From: Pedobacter aquae
GTDB lineage: Bacteria > Bacteroidota > Bacteroidia > Sphingobacteriales > Sphingobacteriaceae
Length of the DNA stretch: 64,000 bases
Assembly: GCF_008195825.1 (NCBI RefSeq)
Contig: NZ_CP043329.1
Span: forward strand, 2,294,001-2,358,000
Direction: 5' to 3'
A model generated the notes under the pieces. That model was not told where the DNA came from. It was given only the letters and a program-made list of their open reading frames with translations, and did not search any database. The position numbers and the translations under genes are program-made. This document shows, in pieces, positions 38,193-48,152 of this stretch; position 1 is the stretch's first letter; every line of letters begins with the position of its first letter.

Positions 38193-38215
38193 TTCTTAAT
38201 CCCTTAAAATTTAAT

Positions 38216-38947
38216 ATGAAAAAATTACTTTTTTCATGTCTATTTATTGCCTTGTGTTTAACTACCATAGCACAAGATAAGAATGCCGTGATTAATAAAA
38301 TTTGGACTGCCGTTGGCGGTAAGCAAAACTTTGAGAAGAGTAGATATATCCAATTTACTTTTGAAGTTAAGCGAAATGATAAGATTGCGACATCAAGAAA
38401 CCATTTATGGGATCGTTACACTGGTGATTATAGGTTTGAACAAACCACCAACGATAAAAAGCTAGTCACCTTATTTAATATCAACACAAAAAAAGGTAAG
38501 GTATACGAAAATGGCTTTCTTTTAAGCGACTCTTTAAATGAAGCCGCCGTAAAAAAAGCTTATGCTTCTTATATCAATGATACTTATTGGCTATTGGTAC
38601 CGTTTAAAGTTGAAGACCCTGGTGTAAATACCACTTTGATAGCCAATGAAACTATAGATGGCAAAGAATACCAGGTATTAAATTTAAATTTTGATAAAGT
38701 AGGCTTAACACCGGGCGATCAATATTGGCTTTATATTAACCCTGCAAATGGGGAAATAGAAAAATGGAAGTATCTATTACAAAATCAGAAAAACGCTAGC
38801 GTTTCTAACTGGTCTCCTTATGTAGAAATTGGTAACGGAGTTAATTTATCTGTAAGCAAAATAAACAGTAATAATACATCAGCTATTAATTTCCCGAATA
38901 CTAAAGTTTTGCAGAAAGTTGATAAACATATATTTACAAAACCATGA
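38216..38947 (+). CDS. Secreted LolA-like protein of unknown function
   Basis: A 243-residue protein with a signal peptide (about 1-19, ending IAQ). The body is strand-rich with the pattern INKIWTAVGGKQNFEKSRYIQFTFEVKRNDKIATSRNHLWDRYTGDYRFE, then DTYWLLVPFKVEDPGVNTTL and LTPGDQYWLYINPANGEIEKWKY. The repeats of aromatic strands resemble LolA/LolB-type lipid-binding folds found in Bacteroidota hypothetical proteins. Its stop overlaps the ytxJ start by 4 bases, so the two are coupled. Confidence 0.75.
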   Translation: MKKLLFSCLFIALCLTTIAQDKNAVINKIWTAVGGKQNFEKSRYIQFTFEVKRNDKIATSRNHLWDRYTGDYRFEQTTNDKKLVTLFNINTKKGKVYENGFLLSDSLNEAAVKKAYASYINDTYWLLVPFKVEDPGVNTTLIANETIDGKEYQVLNLNFDKVGLTPGDQYWLYINPANGEIEKWKYLLQNQKNASVSNWSPYVEIGNGVNLSVSKINSNNTSAINFPNTKVLQKVDKHIFTKP

Positions 38948-39270
38948 ACTGGATTAATTTAGACAGCGAAGAACAATTAAACGAGATAAAAAACAAGCAA
39001 GGAAACAGTGTTATTTTTAAACATAGTACTAGATGTTCTATCAGTATGATGGCTAAAAAAAGATTGGATATGGATGGAGATATTGTTCCAGAAAACTTAT
39101 CTTGCTATTATTTAGACCTTTTAAATTACAGAAGCATCTCTAACCAAATTGCTGATTTATTTCAGGTACATCATGAGTCTCCTCAATTACTGCTTATCCA
39201 AAATGGAGAATGTATTCTAGATCAATCTCATGGAGAAATCAATCTGGAAGAAGTTGTAGAAATGATATAA
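38944..39270 (+). CDS. ytxJ: Bacillithiol system redox-active protein YtxJ
   Basis: A 108-residue thioredoxin-fold monothiol bacilliredoxin. The single active-site Cys is in IFKHSTRCSISMMAKKRLD (near residue 31; CSIS instead of CxxC). YLDLLNYRSISNQIADLFQVHHESPQLLLIQNGECILDQSHGEI is typical of the family. It joins the bacilliredoxin at 20.9 kb and bshA at 52.1 kb as bacillithiol genes. It is translationally coupled to the 38216 gene and ends with a terminator. Confidence 0.9.
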   Translation: MNWINLDSEEQLNEIKNKQGNSVIFKHSTRCSISMMAKKRLDMDGDIVPENLSCYYLDLLNYRSISNQIADLFQVHHESPQLLLIQNGECILDQSHGEINLEEVVEMI

Positions 39271-39275
39271 CAAAG

Positions 39276-39305
39276 AAGGAATGCGTGAAAGCATTCCTTT
39301 TTTAT
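39276..39305 (+). terminator. Terminator after ytxJ
   Basis: A perfect 9-bp stem AAGGAATGC/GCATTCCTT with a 6-base loop and a T run. It starts 5 bases past the ytxJ stop. Confidence 0.88.
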
Positions 39306-39316
39306 TGAGACCTCTC

Positions 39317-39724
39317 CTACCAATTAAATTTAACTTCTCTTTTAATATCAGGGTGCAAGCTATAATGCACTGGGCAAGTTAAAGCCGCATGTTCTAATAT
39401 CTTTTTGTCCTTATCAGTGTATTGGTCCTTTAAAGGGAAATCGAAATTCACATGAATTTCTGAAACTCTTCTTGGCTCAGCAGCCATTACTTTAGTAACC
39501 TCCGCGGTTAAGCCCGATAAATCAATGCCATGTGTATTTGCTGCTATTCCCATAATCGTCATCATACAATTACCAAAAGAAGTAGCTAATAAATCTGTTG
39601 GAGAAAAAGCCTCTCCTTTGCCATTATTGTCTACAGGTGCATCCGTAATAATTTCTTTCCCAGATTGTAAATGAGTTGATGTAGTTCTTAAAGAACCGTT
39701 ATAAATAATTTTTGAGGTTGCCAT
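39317..39724 (-). CDS. OsmC family peroxiredoxin-like protein
   Basis: A 135-residue OsmC/Ohr-fold protein that reduces organic or inorganic peroxides with two cysteines. Candidate cysteines are in ATSFGNCMMTIMGIAANTHGID (near residue 53) and HAALTCPVHYSLH (near 116). GKGEAFSPTDLLATSFGNC is the family signature. It is cytoplasmic and lies convergent to ytxJ and divergent from lipA. Confidence 0.9.
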   Translation of the reverse strand: MATSKIIYNGSLRTTSTHLQSGKEIITDAPVDNNGKGEAFSPTDLLATSFGNCMMTIMGIAANTHGIDLSGLTAEVTKVMAAEPRRVSEIHVNFDFPLKDQYTDKDKKILEHAALTCPVHYSLHPDIKREVKFNW

Positions 39725-39872
39725 AAATAAAATTTAATATCACTCAAATATAAGAGCGACTGCATAGTTTAAAACAATAATACTACTTTTTAGCATGATT
39801 AATTTACCCTATAAGCGCCATCTGTTTAAATAAATTACAGAATATCGACACAACTTTTAATTAAACTATATG

Positions 39873-39880
39873 TATTTTTG
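39873..39880 (+). promoter_or_regulatory. -7 promoter box of lipA, near-leaderless transcript
   Basis: TATTTTTG ends only 5 bases before the lipA ATG at 39886. If transcription starts 5-7 bases past the box, the mRNA would have almost no leader. No clean -33 TTTG is visible, so this is tentative. Confidence 0.45.
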
Positions 39881-39885
39881 TTGCC

Positions 39886-40764
39886 ATGATAGAGTTACCA
39901 GTAATACCTGCAAATCAAGTACAACGAAAACCAGATTGGTTAAGAGTGAAGCTTCCTGTTGGAAAAGAGTATGCTCATGTGAGAAGCTTGGTAGACGAGC
40001 ATAAACTACACACCATTTGTGAAAGTGGTAATTGCCCTAATATGGGCGAGTGCTGGGGTGCTGGTACTGCTACTTTCATGATTTTAGGTAATATATGTAC
40101 CCGTTCATGTTCTTTTTGTGCGGTTGCAACCGGAAGGCCTTTAGCTGTTGATACAGATGAACCTAACCGCGTAGCCAACTCTATCAAATTGATGAACGTG
40201 AAGCATGCTGTTATAACTTCTGTTGATAGAGATGATTTAAAAGATGGAGGCTCTATCATTTGGGCAGAAACCATAAAGGCTATCAGAAGAGAAAGCCCGC
40301 AAACTACCATGGAAACCTTAATTCCAGATTTTAAAGGTATTTGGGATAATCTTTATAGAGTTTGCGAAGAAAAACCTGAAATCATTTCTCATAACATAGA
40401 AACGGTTAGAAGACTAACCAAAGAAGTAAGAATACAAGCTAAGTACGACCGTAGTATGGAGTGTTTAAAACGTATTTCTGATTCTGGTTTAAGAACAAAA
40501 TCAGGTATAATGCTTGGCCTAGGCGAGAAAGAAGAAGATGTAATTGAGACATTAGGTGATTTAAAAGCTAATGGTGTGCATGTAGTGACTATCGGACAGT
40601 ATTTACAGCCTACCAAAAATCACCATCCGGTTATAGATTGGATTCATCCAGATCAATTCCTGAAATACAAACAAATTGGTATGGAGATGGGTTTTAAATA
40701 TGTTGAAAGTGGACCCTTGGTAAGATCGTCTTACCATGCAGAAAAACACTTGTTTGATTTATAA
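39886..40764 (+). CDS. lipA: Lipoyl synthase
   Basis: A radical SAM enzyme that inserts two sulfurs into octanoyl groups on carrier proteins (GcvH, dehydrogenase E2). It has 292 residues. The auxiliary cluster motif is [12 protein letters not shown] (near residue 46), the radical SAM motif is CTRSCSFC (near 72), and the C-terminal serine ligand motif is [14 protein letters not shown]. It serves the glycine cleavage system whose P protein is at 12.9 kb. Confidence 0.97.
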   Translation: MIELPVIPANQVQRKPDWLRVKLPVGKEYAHVRSLVDEHKLHTICESGNCPNMGECWGAGTATFMILGNICTRSCSFCAVATGRPLAVDTDEPNRVANSIKLMNVKHAVITSVDRDDLKDGGSIIWAETIKAIRRESPQTTMETLIPDFKGIWDNLYRVCEEKPEIISHNIETVRRLTKEVRIQAKYDRSMECLKRISDSGLRTKSGIMLGLGEKEEDVIETLGDLKANGVHVVTIGQYLQPTKNHHPVIDWIHPDQFLKYKQIGMEMGFKYVESGPLVRSSYHAEKHLFDL

Positions 40765-40788
40765 AAATTCATCGCTACCTTAGATAAA

Positions 40789-41340
40789 TTGATTAAGACT
40801 AAAAAAATAACGCTGGAAGAACCAGCATTAATTGAAGCCCTACAGCAACGCAAAGCGATAGGTGCTGAAGCATTGTATGACATGTACTCTTCCTCTTTGC
40901 TAGGTGTTATATTTAAAATAGTTGCTGATAGAGAAATTGCTGAGGATGTTTTACAAGATACGTTGGTAAAAATCTGGAATTCTATTCACCAATACGATGC
41001 CACTAAAGGTAGATTATTTACATGGATGGTAAATGTTGCTAGGAATTTAGCTATTGATAAACTAAGATCTAAAGATTTTAGAAATCATTCTAAAAACCAA
41101 GATATTGAAAACCACGTAAATGCTATAGACGAGCAAAGGAATACGACATACAAGCCCGAGCTATTAGGTGTGAAAGATTTGGTAGAGAAACTTAAGCCCG
41201 AACAAAGAAAGATTGTTGAATTGGTTTACTTCCAGGGTTATACTCACGTAGAAGTTTCAGATGAATTAGAAATTCCTTTGGGTACCGTTAAAACCCGACT
41301 TAGAATGGGTATTATGGAGCTTAGAAAATATTTTAAATAA
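40789..41340 (+). CDS. RNA polymerase sigma factor, ECF subfamily
   Basis: A 183-residue ECF sigma factor. Region 2 has LGVIFKIVADREIAEDVLQDTLVKIWNSI and FTWMVNVARNLAIDKLRSKDF. Region 4 has EQRKIVELVYFQGYTHVEVSDELEIPLGTVKTRLRMGI. The start is TTG 40789; no ATG is available before region 2. Its TAA is followed directly by the TTG of the anti-sigma gene. The pair resembles SigK/RskA-type stress regulators. Confidence 0.9.
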   Translation: MIKTKKITLEEPALIEALQQRKAIGAEALYDMYSSSLLGVIFKIVADREIAEDVLQDTLVKIWNSIHQYDATKGRLFTWMVNVARNLAIDKLRSKDFRNHSKNQDIENHVNAIDEQRNTTYKPELLGVKDLVEKLKPEQRKIVELVYFQGYTHVEVSDELEIPLGTVKTRLRMGIMELRKYFK

Positions 41341-42210
41341 TTGGAAGATATTAAAACATATATGGAATCTGGCGTTCTAGAACTTTATGTTCTAGGAGAT
41401 CTTACACCTGAAGAAAACCTTAAGGTAGAAGAGATGGCTGCGCTTTACCCAGAGGTTAAAGCTGAGCTTGCCGAAATAGAAAAAACGTTAGGAGAGTTGG
41501 CAGATTCTTATGCTATTGAGCCTTCTGAAAGTTCAAGAGATAGCTTTTTAAGTAAACTAACTTTTAATGAAGAAGAAAACATTACTTCTTTGCCTACAGC
41601 AAAGGCTGAACATAATTCGCAAGAAACTTTAAATAAAAAAGAAGCGGAAGTTATTCCTCTTAACAACACCAAACTAAACTTTTATAAATATTCTTTTGCC
41701 GCATGTTTTGCACTTCTTATTATGAGTGTAGCTGCTTTATTTGTTCTTTATGGTAATTTACAAGAGTCTAAAGAGCAATTAGCTGTATTACAAAGCAGCA
41801 ATCAGGATTACGCAAATCAGGTAAATTACTTAGATAAGAAAGTAGAAAGCACTAATGAAATCTTAAGCGTTTATACCAATCCAGATTTTAAAATGGTAGA
41901 GCTAAAAGGTACTGCAAATTCTCCTGAATCTAAAATGCTGGTTGCTTTTAATCCAAAGGAACAAAAAGTTATGATAGATATGAAAAACATGTCTATGCCA
42001 ACTCATGATGAAAATCATCAATATCAATTATGGGCACTGGTTGATGGTAAGCCTGTTGATTTAGGAGTTTTTGACGGCGTTGTATCAGAAGCTGCTATGA
42101 AAAAGATGAAAGCTATTGACAAAGCCCAAGCTTTTGCAGTTACTTTAGAACCTAAAGGTGGTAGTGTAAACCCTACCCTAGAAAAAATGATGGTAATGGG
42201 CGCTATTTAA
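41341..42210 (+). CDS. RskA-type membrane anti-sigma factor
   Basis: A 289-residue protein. The cytoplasmic N-terminus (residues 1-110) has the anti-sigma pattern LELYVLGDLTPEENLKVEEMAALYPEVKAELAEIEKTL. A membrane helix covers about 118-140 (YSFAACFALLIMSVAALFVLYG). The periplasmic RskA domain includes NHQYQLWALVDGKPVDLGVFDG and AFAVTLEPKGGSVNPTLEKMMVMG. The start is TTG 41341, immediately after the sigma gene stop. It probably holds the sigma factor until proteolysis releases it. Confidence 0.88.
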   Translation: MEDIKTYMESGVLELYVLGDLTPEENLKVEEMAALYPEVKAELAEIEKTLGELADSYAIEPSESSRDSFLSKLTFNEEENITSLPTAKAEHNSQETLNKKEAEVIPLNNTKLNFYKYSFAACFALLIMSVAALFVLYGNLQESKEQLAVLQSSNQDYANQVNYLDKKVESTNEILSVYTNPDFKMVELKGTANSPESKMLVAFNPKEQKVMIDMKNMSMPTHDENHQYQLWALVDGKPVDLGVFDGVVSEAAMKKMKAIDKAQAFAVTLEPKGGSVNPTLEKMMVMGAI

Positions 42211-42833
42211 GGTTGCACCCATTTACCTTCCCAAGAATTTTCCACTAAATTTTTAGTAATAACTGCTCTTTTATGGCCTCTTCTATTTAGAAAGAGCCAA
42301 TCGCAAGAGATAAGATTTGTTTTAACAACAGCAAAATTATCGTAACCATTACTCACCAACTGTTCTGTTAAATCTTGATGTGCAATATCAGGAATACCTT
42401 CCCAAACTTCCTGAATTTGTATAGAAGGGGCAGGCTCAACTAAATAGCATTTACGACTTTCTAATCTTGATGCGTCCCACTGCTTTTGTGCTAATTTATT
42501 TTGATGATGAATTTCTGCTATAGCTTTAAACCTAACCTGAATTCTTAAAGCAGCATCATAAAATAACCAACTTATGCAAGGGTTCTGTTTAATTTGATGA
42601 ATCTTTGGTGAACGCACATCTGTATGAAAAATCAAAGCTTCTTCATCAAAAAGTACTTTACGTAAAACAACAGTTCTAATTTCAGGTACATCCTCATTTA
42701 TGGTAGCTATGTATCCTTCATGGAAAGCTGCCTTAGAAGATCTGGTGGCATCATCTAGTCTTTTTAAGACGTCTGGTATAATTTGGTCTAACTCTATTTT
42801 TAAAAATAAATCTGTATCGGCCTGGTGAAACAT
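42207..42833 (-). CDS. Pyridoxamine 5'-phosphate oxidase family flavoprotein
   Basis: A 208-residue FMN-binding split-barrel protein. Family-like segments are EGYIATINEDVPEIRTVVLRKVLFDEEALIFHTDVRSPKIHQIKQNPCISWLFYDAALRIQVRFKAIAEIH, and a C-terminal LISCDWLFLNRRGHKRAVI. It is shorter and less conserved than true PdxH, so a different flavin-dependent role is possible. It overlaps the anti-sigma gene tail-to-tail by 4 bases and follows the broken nnrDE on the same strand. Confidence 0.8.
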   Translation of the reverse strand: MFHQADTDLFLKIELDQIIPDVLKRLDDATRSSKAAFHEGYIATINEDVPEIRTVVLRKVLFDEEALIFHTDVRSPKIHQIKQNPCISWLFYDAALRIQVRFKAIAEIHHQNKLAQKQWDASRLESRKCYLVEPAPSIQIQEVWEGIPDIAHQDLTEQLVSNGYDNFAVVKTNLISCDWLFLNRRGHKRAVITKNLVENSWEGKWVQP

Positions 42834-42841
42834 ATTTTATA

Positions 42842-44327
42842 TTACATCAATTCTCTTAAAACAGTTGGTATCTTTTTAATTAAGCTGGTTGCTGGTACAA
42901 CATACATATTTTGAGCTAACTGTTCGCCGGCATAACCATGTGTAAAAACGGCTAACAAAACGGCTTTATCTACCGAATAGCCTTGTGCCATCATACTAGT
43001 TATCATACCAGTTAAAACATCTCCCATGCCTCCACTTGCCATAGCAGGCGAACCTGATGAGTTAAAATAGCACATCCCTTGAGGACTAAATATCATGGTG
43101 TACCTATTTTTTAACACAATAAATATTTTTTGTTTACAGCTTCTTCAAAAGCCGTTACTATTCTATCCCACCAATTTTGATGTGCGCTAAATAGCCTATC
43201 AAACTCTTTCATATGAGGTGTTATAACAGAATTTATAGGCACATTTTTCCATAACTCTGGCTTGTTAGCTAATATGTTTAAAGCATCAGCGTCTAGCACT
43301 ATGGGTTTTTTAAAATGCGTGAGCGCTTGTATCAAAAGTTCTTCTGCTTCGGCAGAAGTGCCTAAACCTGGGCCAATGCCTACAACATTATATTTTTCCC
43401 AATTTAGCTCTGCAAGCTTATTTCTGTTGCAATACATAACTTCAGGGATACGGGCATTTAAAGCTGCCAAACCACTGTTAGGTATCAAAGCTGTTGTTAA
43501 ACCAGTACCCGCTTTATGGCAAGCTTCAGCACATAACAAGGCTGCCCCCATCGTTTCATCCTCGCCAGCAATAATAAGTGCGCTGCCTAACAGTCCTTTA
43601 TGTTCAAAAGCTTGTCTGGGTTTGATAAATTTCTGAACATCCTTTTTCCAAAACCAATAATAAGGGGAAGAAGTACTTTCTATAAAATTCTCGTCCAAGC
43701 CAATATTTACCACTTTCCATTCTTTAACATAAGGGCTAGATGGTGGCAACAAGAAATTAAGTTTAGGTCTTTGAAAGGTAATTACCCAATCTGATTTAAA
43801 AATAGCATCCCCAACAACTTGTCCTTCTGCGGGCAAACCAGACGGAATATCAACACTTACTTTAAAACCAGGAAACTGATTTATTTTTTTAATTAACTTA
43901 AACCATTCATCTTCTAAAGGTCTGTTTAAACCTATCCCAAATAAAGCATCGATAATAATATCTGTAGCTTGTATTTCTAGTTCTGCAGCCTGAGTTAAAT
44001 AAAAGATTTGAGCATCTAATTGCTGTAAACTCTCTAGATTATATTTAAAATCTGGGGTTGAATTTTCTGTAAAATCTGCTATCCAAACTTGTATGGAAGT
44101 GTAATTTTCATTCAGCAACATTCTGGCTATAGCCAAACCATCGCCACCATTATTACCTTTACCACAGAATAAAGCGATATTAATTTTTTATCTGTAAAAC
44201 GTTCTGTAAAAACTCTAACGAAAGCTTGGCCTGCTCTTTCCATTAAGTCTAGAGAGCTGATAGGCTCGTTTTCTATGGTATATTTATCTGCCTCTCTTAT
44301 CTGAACGGCATTCAAAAGTTTTAGCAT
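42842..44327 (-). pseudogene. nnrDE: Bifunctional NAD(P)H-hydrate epimerase/dehydratase, with two frameshifts
   Basis: NnrE epimerises and NnrD dehydrates damaged NAD(P)H hydrates. Three frames make up one gene: 44327-44127 (MLKLLNAVQIREADKYTI), 44136-43111 (bulk of NnrE and NnrD, with GLGTS and VITPHMKEFDRLF) and 43117-42842 (SGSPAMASGGMGDVLTGMI). Each junction needs a step back of one base: at T6 44184-44189, recovering the NnrE motif CGKGNNGGDGLAIA, and at T6 43136-43141, recovering KKIFIVLKNRYTM. Both equal loss of one A from a coding A7 run. Two lesions of the same kind in a conserved gene suggest sequence error more than decay. Confidence 0.85.
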
Positions 44328-44441
44328 GAGCGTAGTGTTTTGTAAAATCTTAAAATCAAGTTAAAGATTTTATTCTTAAAACACTATCTCTTTTTAAATG
44401 TTTGGGATTATAATTTTAGAGCGACAATATATTACGAACAA

Positions 44442-44921
44442 TTAGCCATGGCCTCTTAATTTTTTAATTTGCTCTAAAGCTGAAATATCTATTTGATCTT
44501 TAGGACGATTGACTGCTTTTTTTGCTTGAATTAAATGATTGATATGTAAAAATGGAACTTGTGTTTTCATAATATCAGCAATTGAGGCTAATTGATAGGC
44601 TTCATCAAAGGTATATTTTTCTAAACCTTTAACTGAAGTCATAATATCTAATCTAATTCCATTTCTTAAATAGAAATCAGTCCAACCTGGAACAAACTCT
44701 ATAGTTAATAAAGATTTTAGATCACCCATTCCTATATCCTTAAAAACATGATAAAGAGATTTACGATTATCTGGTGTATCCTCAATCCATAAATCGATAT
44801 CAGCGGTAGTTCTAAAATAACCATGTAGATTAGTTGCTACACCTCCAATCATGATAAATCGAAGGTTAAATTTATTGGCAGACTTCCAAAAATCTAGAAA
44901 GGTTTCGTCATAAATATCCAT
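44442..44921 (-). CDS. Nucleotidyltransferase-fold protein
   Basis: A 159-residue protein with a nucleotidyltransferase core: FIMIGGVATNLHGYFRTTADIDLWIEDT (about residues 21-48) carries the GG and DxD motifs, and NGIRLDIMTSVKGLEKYTFDEAY supplies the third acidic position. It resembles the AbiEii/DUF6036-type enzymes, some of which act as toxins that modify tRNA. Its ATG overlaps the stop of the small upstream gene, forming a two-gene unit. Whether it is a toxin-antitoxin pair or a housekeeping enzyme cannot be decided here. Confidence 0.75.
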   Translation of the reverse strand: MDIYDETFLDFWKSANKFNLRFIMIGGVATNLHGYFRTTADIDLWIEDTPDNRKSLYHVFKDIGMGDLKSLLTIEFVPGWTDFYLRNGIRLDIMTSVKGLEKYTFDEAYQLASIADIMKTQVPFLHINHLIQAKKAVNRPKDQIDISALEQIKKLRGHG

Positions 44922-45118
44922 TAGCCTTTATTTGTCTTGACATCTGGCTGATGAGTAATCTTAGCATTTCTAAACATACTATCTAGCTTCATCAAAGAAG
45001 TCATGATGAAGAATCTTTCAGTATAAGACTTTTTTAACGCATTCCTGAGTAAATCTAACTCAGCTTTTTCAAAATCCACTGTTGTTTTTCTATCAGTATA
45101 TTTTTCATTTCCCTCCAT
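44921..45118 (-). CDS. Small protein paired with the nucleotidyltransferase
   Basis: A 65-residue, mostly helical and charged protein (VDFEKAELDLLRNALKKSYTERFFIMTSLMKLDSMFRNAKI). Its stop overlaps the ATG of the nucleotidyltransferase gene by one base. Small partners in this position are common for the family in Bacteroidota. It could be a specificity factor or an antitoxin. No known domain is recognised. Confidence 0.65.
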   Translation of the reverse strand: MEGNEKYTDRKTTVDFEKAELDLLRNALKKSYTERFFIMTSLMKLDSMFRNAKITHQPDVKTNKG

Positions 45119-45157
45119 ACAACGTACTGTTAATATCCTATTAAAGATAATTAAAAA

Positions 45158-48015
45158 TTACGATACCTTAAACGCGTTATTAACCATTTCCTTTTGCAAG
45201 AATTTCCCTGTAAAGCTGTCTTTACATTTTGCTAATCCTTCTGGTGTGCCTGCAAATACAATATTCCCTCCGCCCGAGCCACCTTCTGGACCTAAATCAA
45301 CAACATAATCTGCAACTTTCACCACATCTAAATTATGCTCTATCACTAAAACGGTGTTCCCTTTATCAACTAAAAGTTGTAAAACACCTAGTAAAACATT
45401 AATATCTTCAAAATGTAGTCCGGTTGTAGGCTCATCTAAAATATAAAAAGTGTTACCTGTATCTTTTTTTGAAAGCTCGGTAGCTAATTTAACCCTTTGC
45501 GCCTCGCCACCAGAAAGTGTGGTAGAAGATTGCCCTAAAGTGATGTAACCTAAGCCAACATCTTTCAAAGTTTTTATTTTTCTATATATGGATGGGATAT
45601 TTTCAAAGAAATCAACAGCATCTTCAATACTCATGTCCAGCACATCAGAAATAGATTTACCGCGATAGCGTACTTCTAAAGTTTCACGGTTGTAGCGTTT
45701 CCCACCACATTCCTCACAAGGTACTTGTACATCGGGTAAGAAATTCATTTCAATAACTTTCATACCTCCGCCTTGGCAAGCCTCGCATCTGCCACCTTTA
45801 ACATTAAAAGAGAAACGACCAGGCTTATAACCTCTAATTTGAGCCTCAGGCAAAGCCACAAACAGATTCCTGATATCAGAAAAAACACCTGTATAAGTTG
45901 ATGGATTTGAGCGTGGTGTACGCCCAATAGGGGTTTGGTCTATCTCTATCACTTTGTCTATATGCTCCAATCCTTTAATTTCTTTATAAGGCATTGGGTG
46001 CTTTTTAGCCCTAAAGAAATGCTTATTTAAAATAGGATAAAGTGTTTCGCCTATCAGGGTAGATTTTCCACTTCCAGAAACACCCGTAACACATATCAAC
46101 TTCCCTAGAGGAAAATCAACACTTACATTTTTTAAGTTATTACCTGATGCTTTTTTAGCGATAAAATATGTCCGTTTCCGGCTCTTCTTTCTGTTGGGAT
46201 ATGGATACCTTTTTCTCCGTTAAGGTAAGAAGCTGTAAGTGTATGGGTTTTTAAAAGCTCTTGAGGTGTGCCTTGGGCTACCACTTCACCACCATGCACC
46301 CCGGCAGATGGGCCCATATCAATAACATAATCGGCTTCTAAAATCATATCCTTATCATGCTCTACCACTAAAACGGTATTGCTTAAGTCTCTAAGATCTT
46401 TTAAGGCTTTTATCAAACGGTCATTATCTCTTTGGTGCAGCCCGATAGAAGGTTCGTCTAAAATGTACATCACATTCATAAGCTGAGAACCTATTTGCGT
46501 TGCCAGCCTAATACGTTGTGCTTCGCCACCAGAAAGTGTACGAGCAGTTCTATCCAATGTAAGATATTCTAAACCTACATCTAATAAAAAACCTATTCTG
46601 GCTCTTATTTCTTTTAAAATCTCTTTGGCGATAACATTTTGCCTATCAGAAAGTCTTTCTTCAATACCATCAAACCATTGCTTTAGATTTTTGATATCCA
46701 TAGAAGCTAACTCGAAGATATTCTTCTCATCAACTTTAAAATGGAGTGATTCTCTCTTTAAACGAGCACCATCACACTCGGGACAAGTTTTCAGGATACG
46801 ATAACCTTCTAAATCTGTTGCAGTATCTCCCTTTTTTTCGTTCTGTTCTTCCAGCATTTTGATAATGCCATCAAACTCTATCTGATAATTCTCAACATTC
46901 CATTTGTTGTACTCTACAGGTACGGTAACCAACTCGTCAGTTCCGTGTAATAGAATACGAATAGCTTCATCACTTAACTTTTCTACAGGTTGCGATAAAG
47001 AGAAACCATACTTTTTACCTAAAGCTTTAATCACCTGAAATATCCAAGTTTCGCGGTACTCGCCTAAAGGAGCTAAAGCGCCATTAAGAATGCTTAATTT
47101 TTTATTTGGGATAACCGATTCTTCATCAATATCAAAAACATAACCTAAACCATCACACTCCGGACAAGCCCCATAAGGAGAGTTAAAGGAAAATGTATTA
47201 GGTTGCGGTTCATCATACGAAATACCTGTAGTTGGGCACATCAAATATTTAGAGAAATGATAAACATGATTCTCTTTATCAGATATTTTGATGATGCCTT
47301 TCGCAATTTTTAGCGCTTGTTGTATAGAAGCATACAGCCGTTTTTTATCGTCCTGAGAAACAATTAACCTATCAACAACGGTTTCTATATCGTGGATTTT
47401 ATAACGATCTACCTGCATTTTAGGTGTTACATCCATAATCTCCCCATCTACCCTAACTTTTAGGAAACCTTGCTTTCTTATTTGCTCAAACAATTCGCGG
47501 TAATGTCCTTTTCTACCTTTAACAACAGGTGCTAGAATGTTAATAGGTTTGCCATCAAATTGAGTTAAAATTTGGTTTAATATCTGGTCTTCAGACATTT
47601 TAACCATTTTCTCTCCCGTATTATAGGAGTACGCATCGCCAACACGGGCAAATAAGAGACGCATAAAATCATAAATCTCTGTAATGGTACCTACCGTAGA
47701 ACGAGGATTTTTAGAAGTAGTTTTTTGCTCAATAGCGATAACGGGACTTAAGCCTGATATTTTATCTACATCAGGGCGCTCCATACCCCCCATAAACTGA
47801 CGAGAATAGGCCGAGAAAGTCTCCATATAACGCCTTTGCCCTTCGGCATAAATGGTATCAAATGCTAAAGAAGATTTTCCCGAGCCGCTTAAACCAGTAA
47901 TAACAACCAGTTGGTTACGCGGAAATGATATATCTATGTTCTTTAAATTATGAACTCTGGCACCATAAACTTCTACTTCTGTTTGTTCGCCAAGGTCAAT
48001 AGGTTTCTTACTCAT
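45158..48015 (-). pseudogene. uvrA: Excinuclease ABC subunit A, frameshifted
   Basis: The damage-recognition ATPase of nucleotide excision repair. The 5' frame (48015-46132, 627 residues) has Walker A ITGLSGSGKSSLAF, signature [17 protein letters not shown] and the zinc cysteines. The 3' frame (46134-45158) has [30 protein letters not shown] and [12 protein letters not shown]. Summed length (about 940) equals normal UvrA. The frames join by stepping back one base at T6 46151-46156, restoring [20 protein letters not shown]. The zero-frame context is CTA AAA AAG, containing the classic slippery heptamer A AAA AAG. Sequence error, mutation or slippage are all possible; loss of uvrA would be costly. 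Confidence 0.88.
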
Positions 48016-48097
48016 ATAAAAGCTTCCTGCACTAAATAAAGATTTTATTTATGCTTTTGTTTGTTGTTTGCGAGGATTTTCTCAGCCGCAAAAATAA

Positions 48098-48126
48098 CAA
48101 AAAAGGCTGGACCACAGGGTCCAACC
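48098..48126 (-). terminator. Terminator of the lytic transglycosylase gene
   Basis: On the minus strand a 9-bp stem GGTTGGACC/GGTCCAGCC (one G-T pair) with a 4-base loop is followed by a T run. It lies 27 bases past the stop. Confidence 0.85.
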
Positions 48127-48152
48127 TTTCTATTTCATTGTCATTTTAATTC

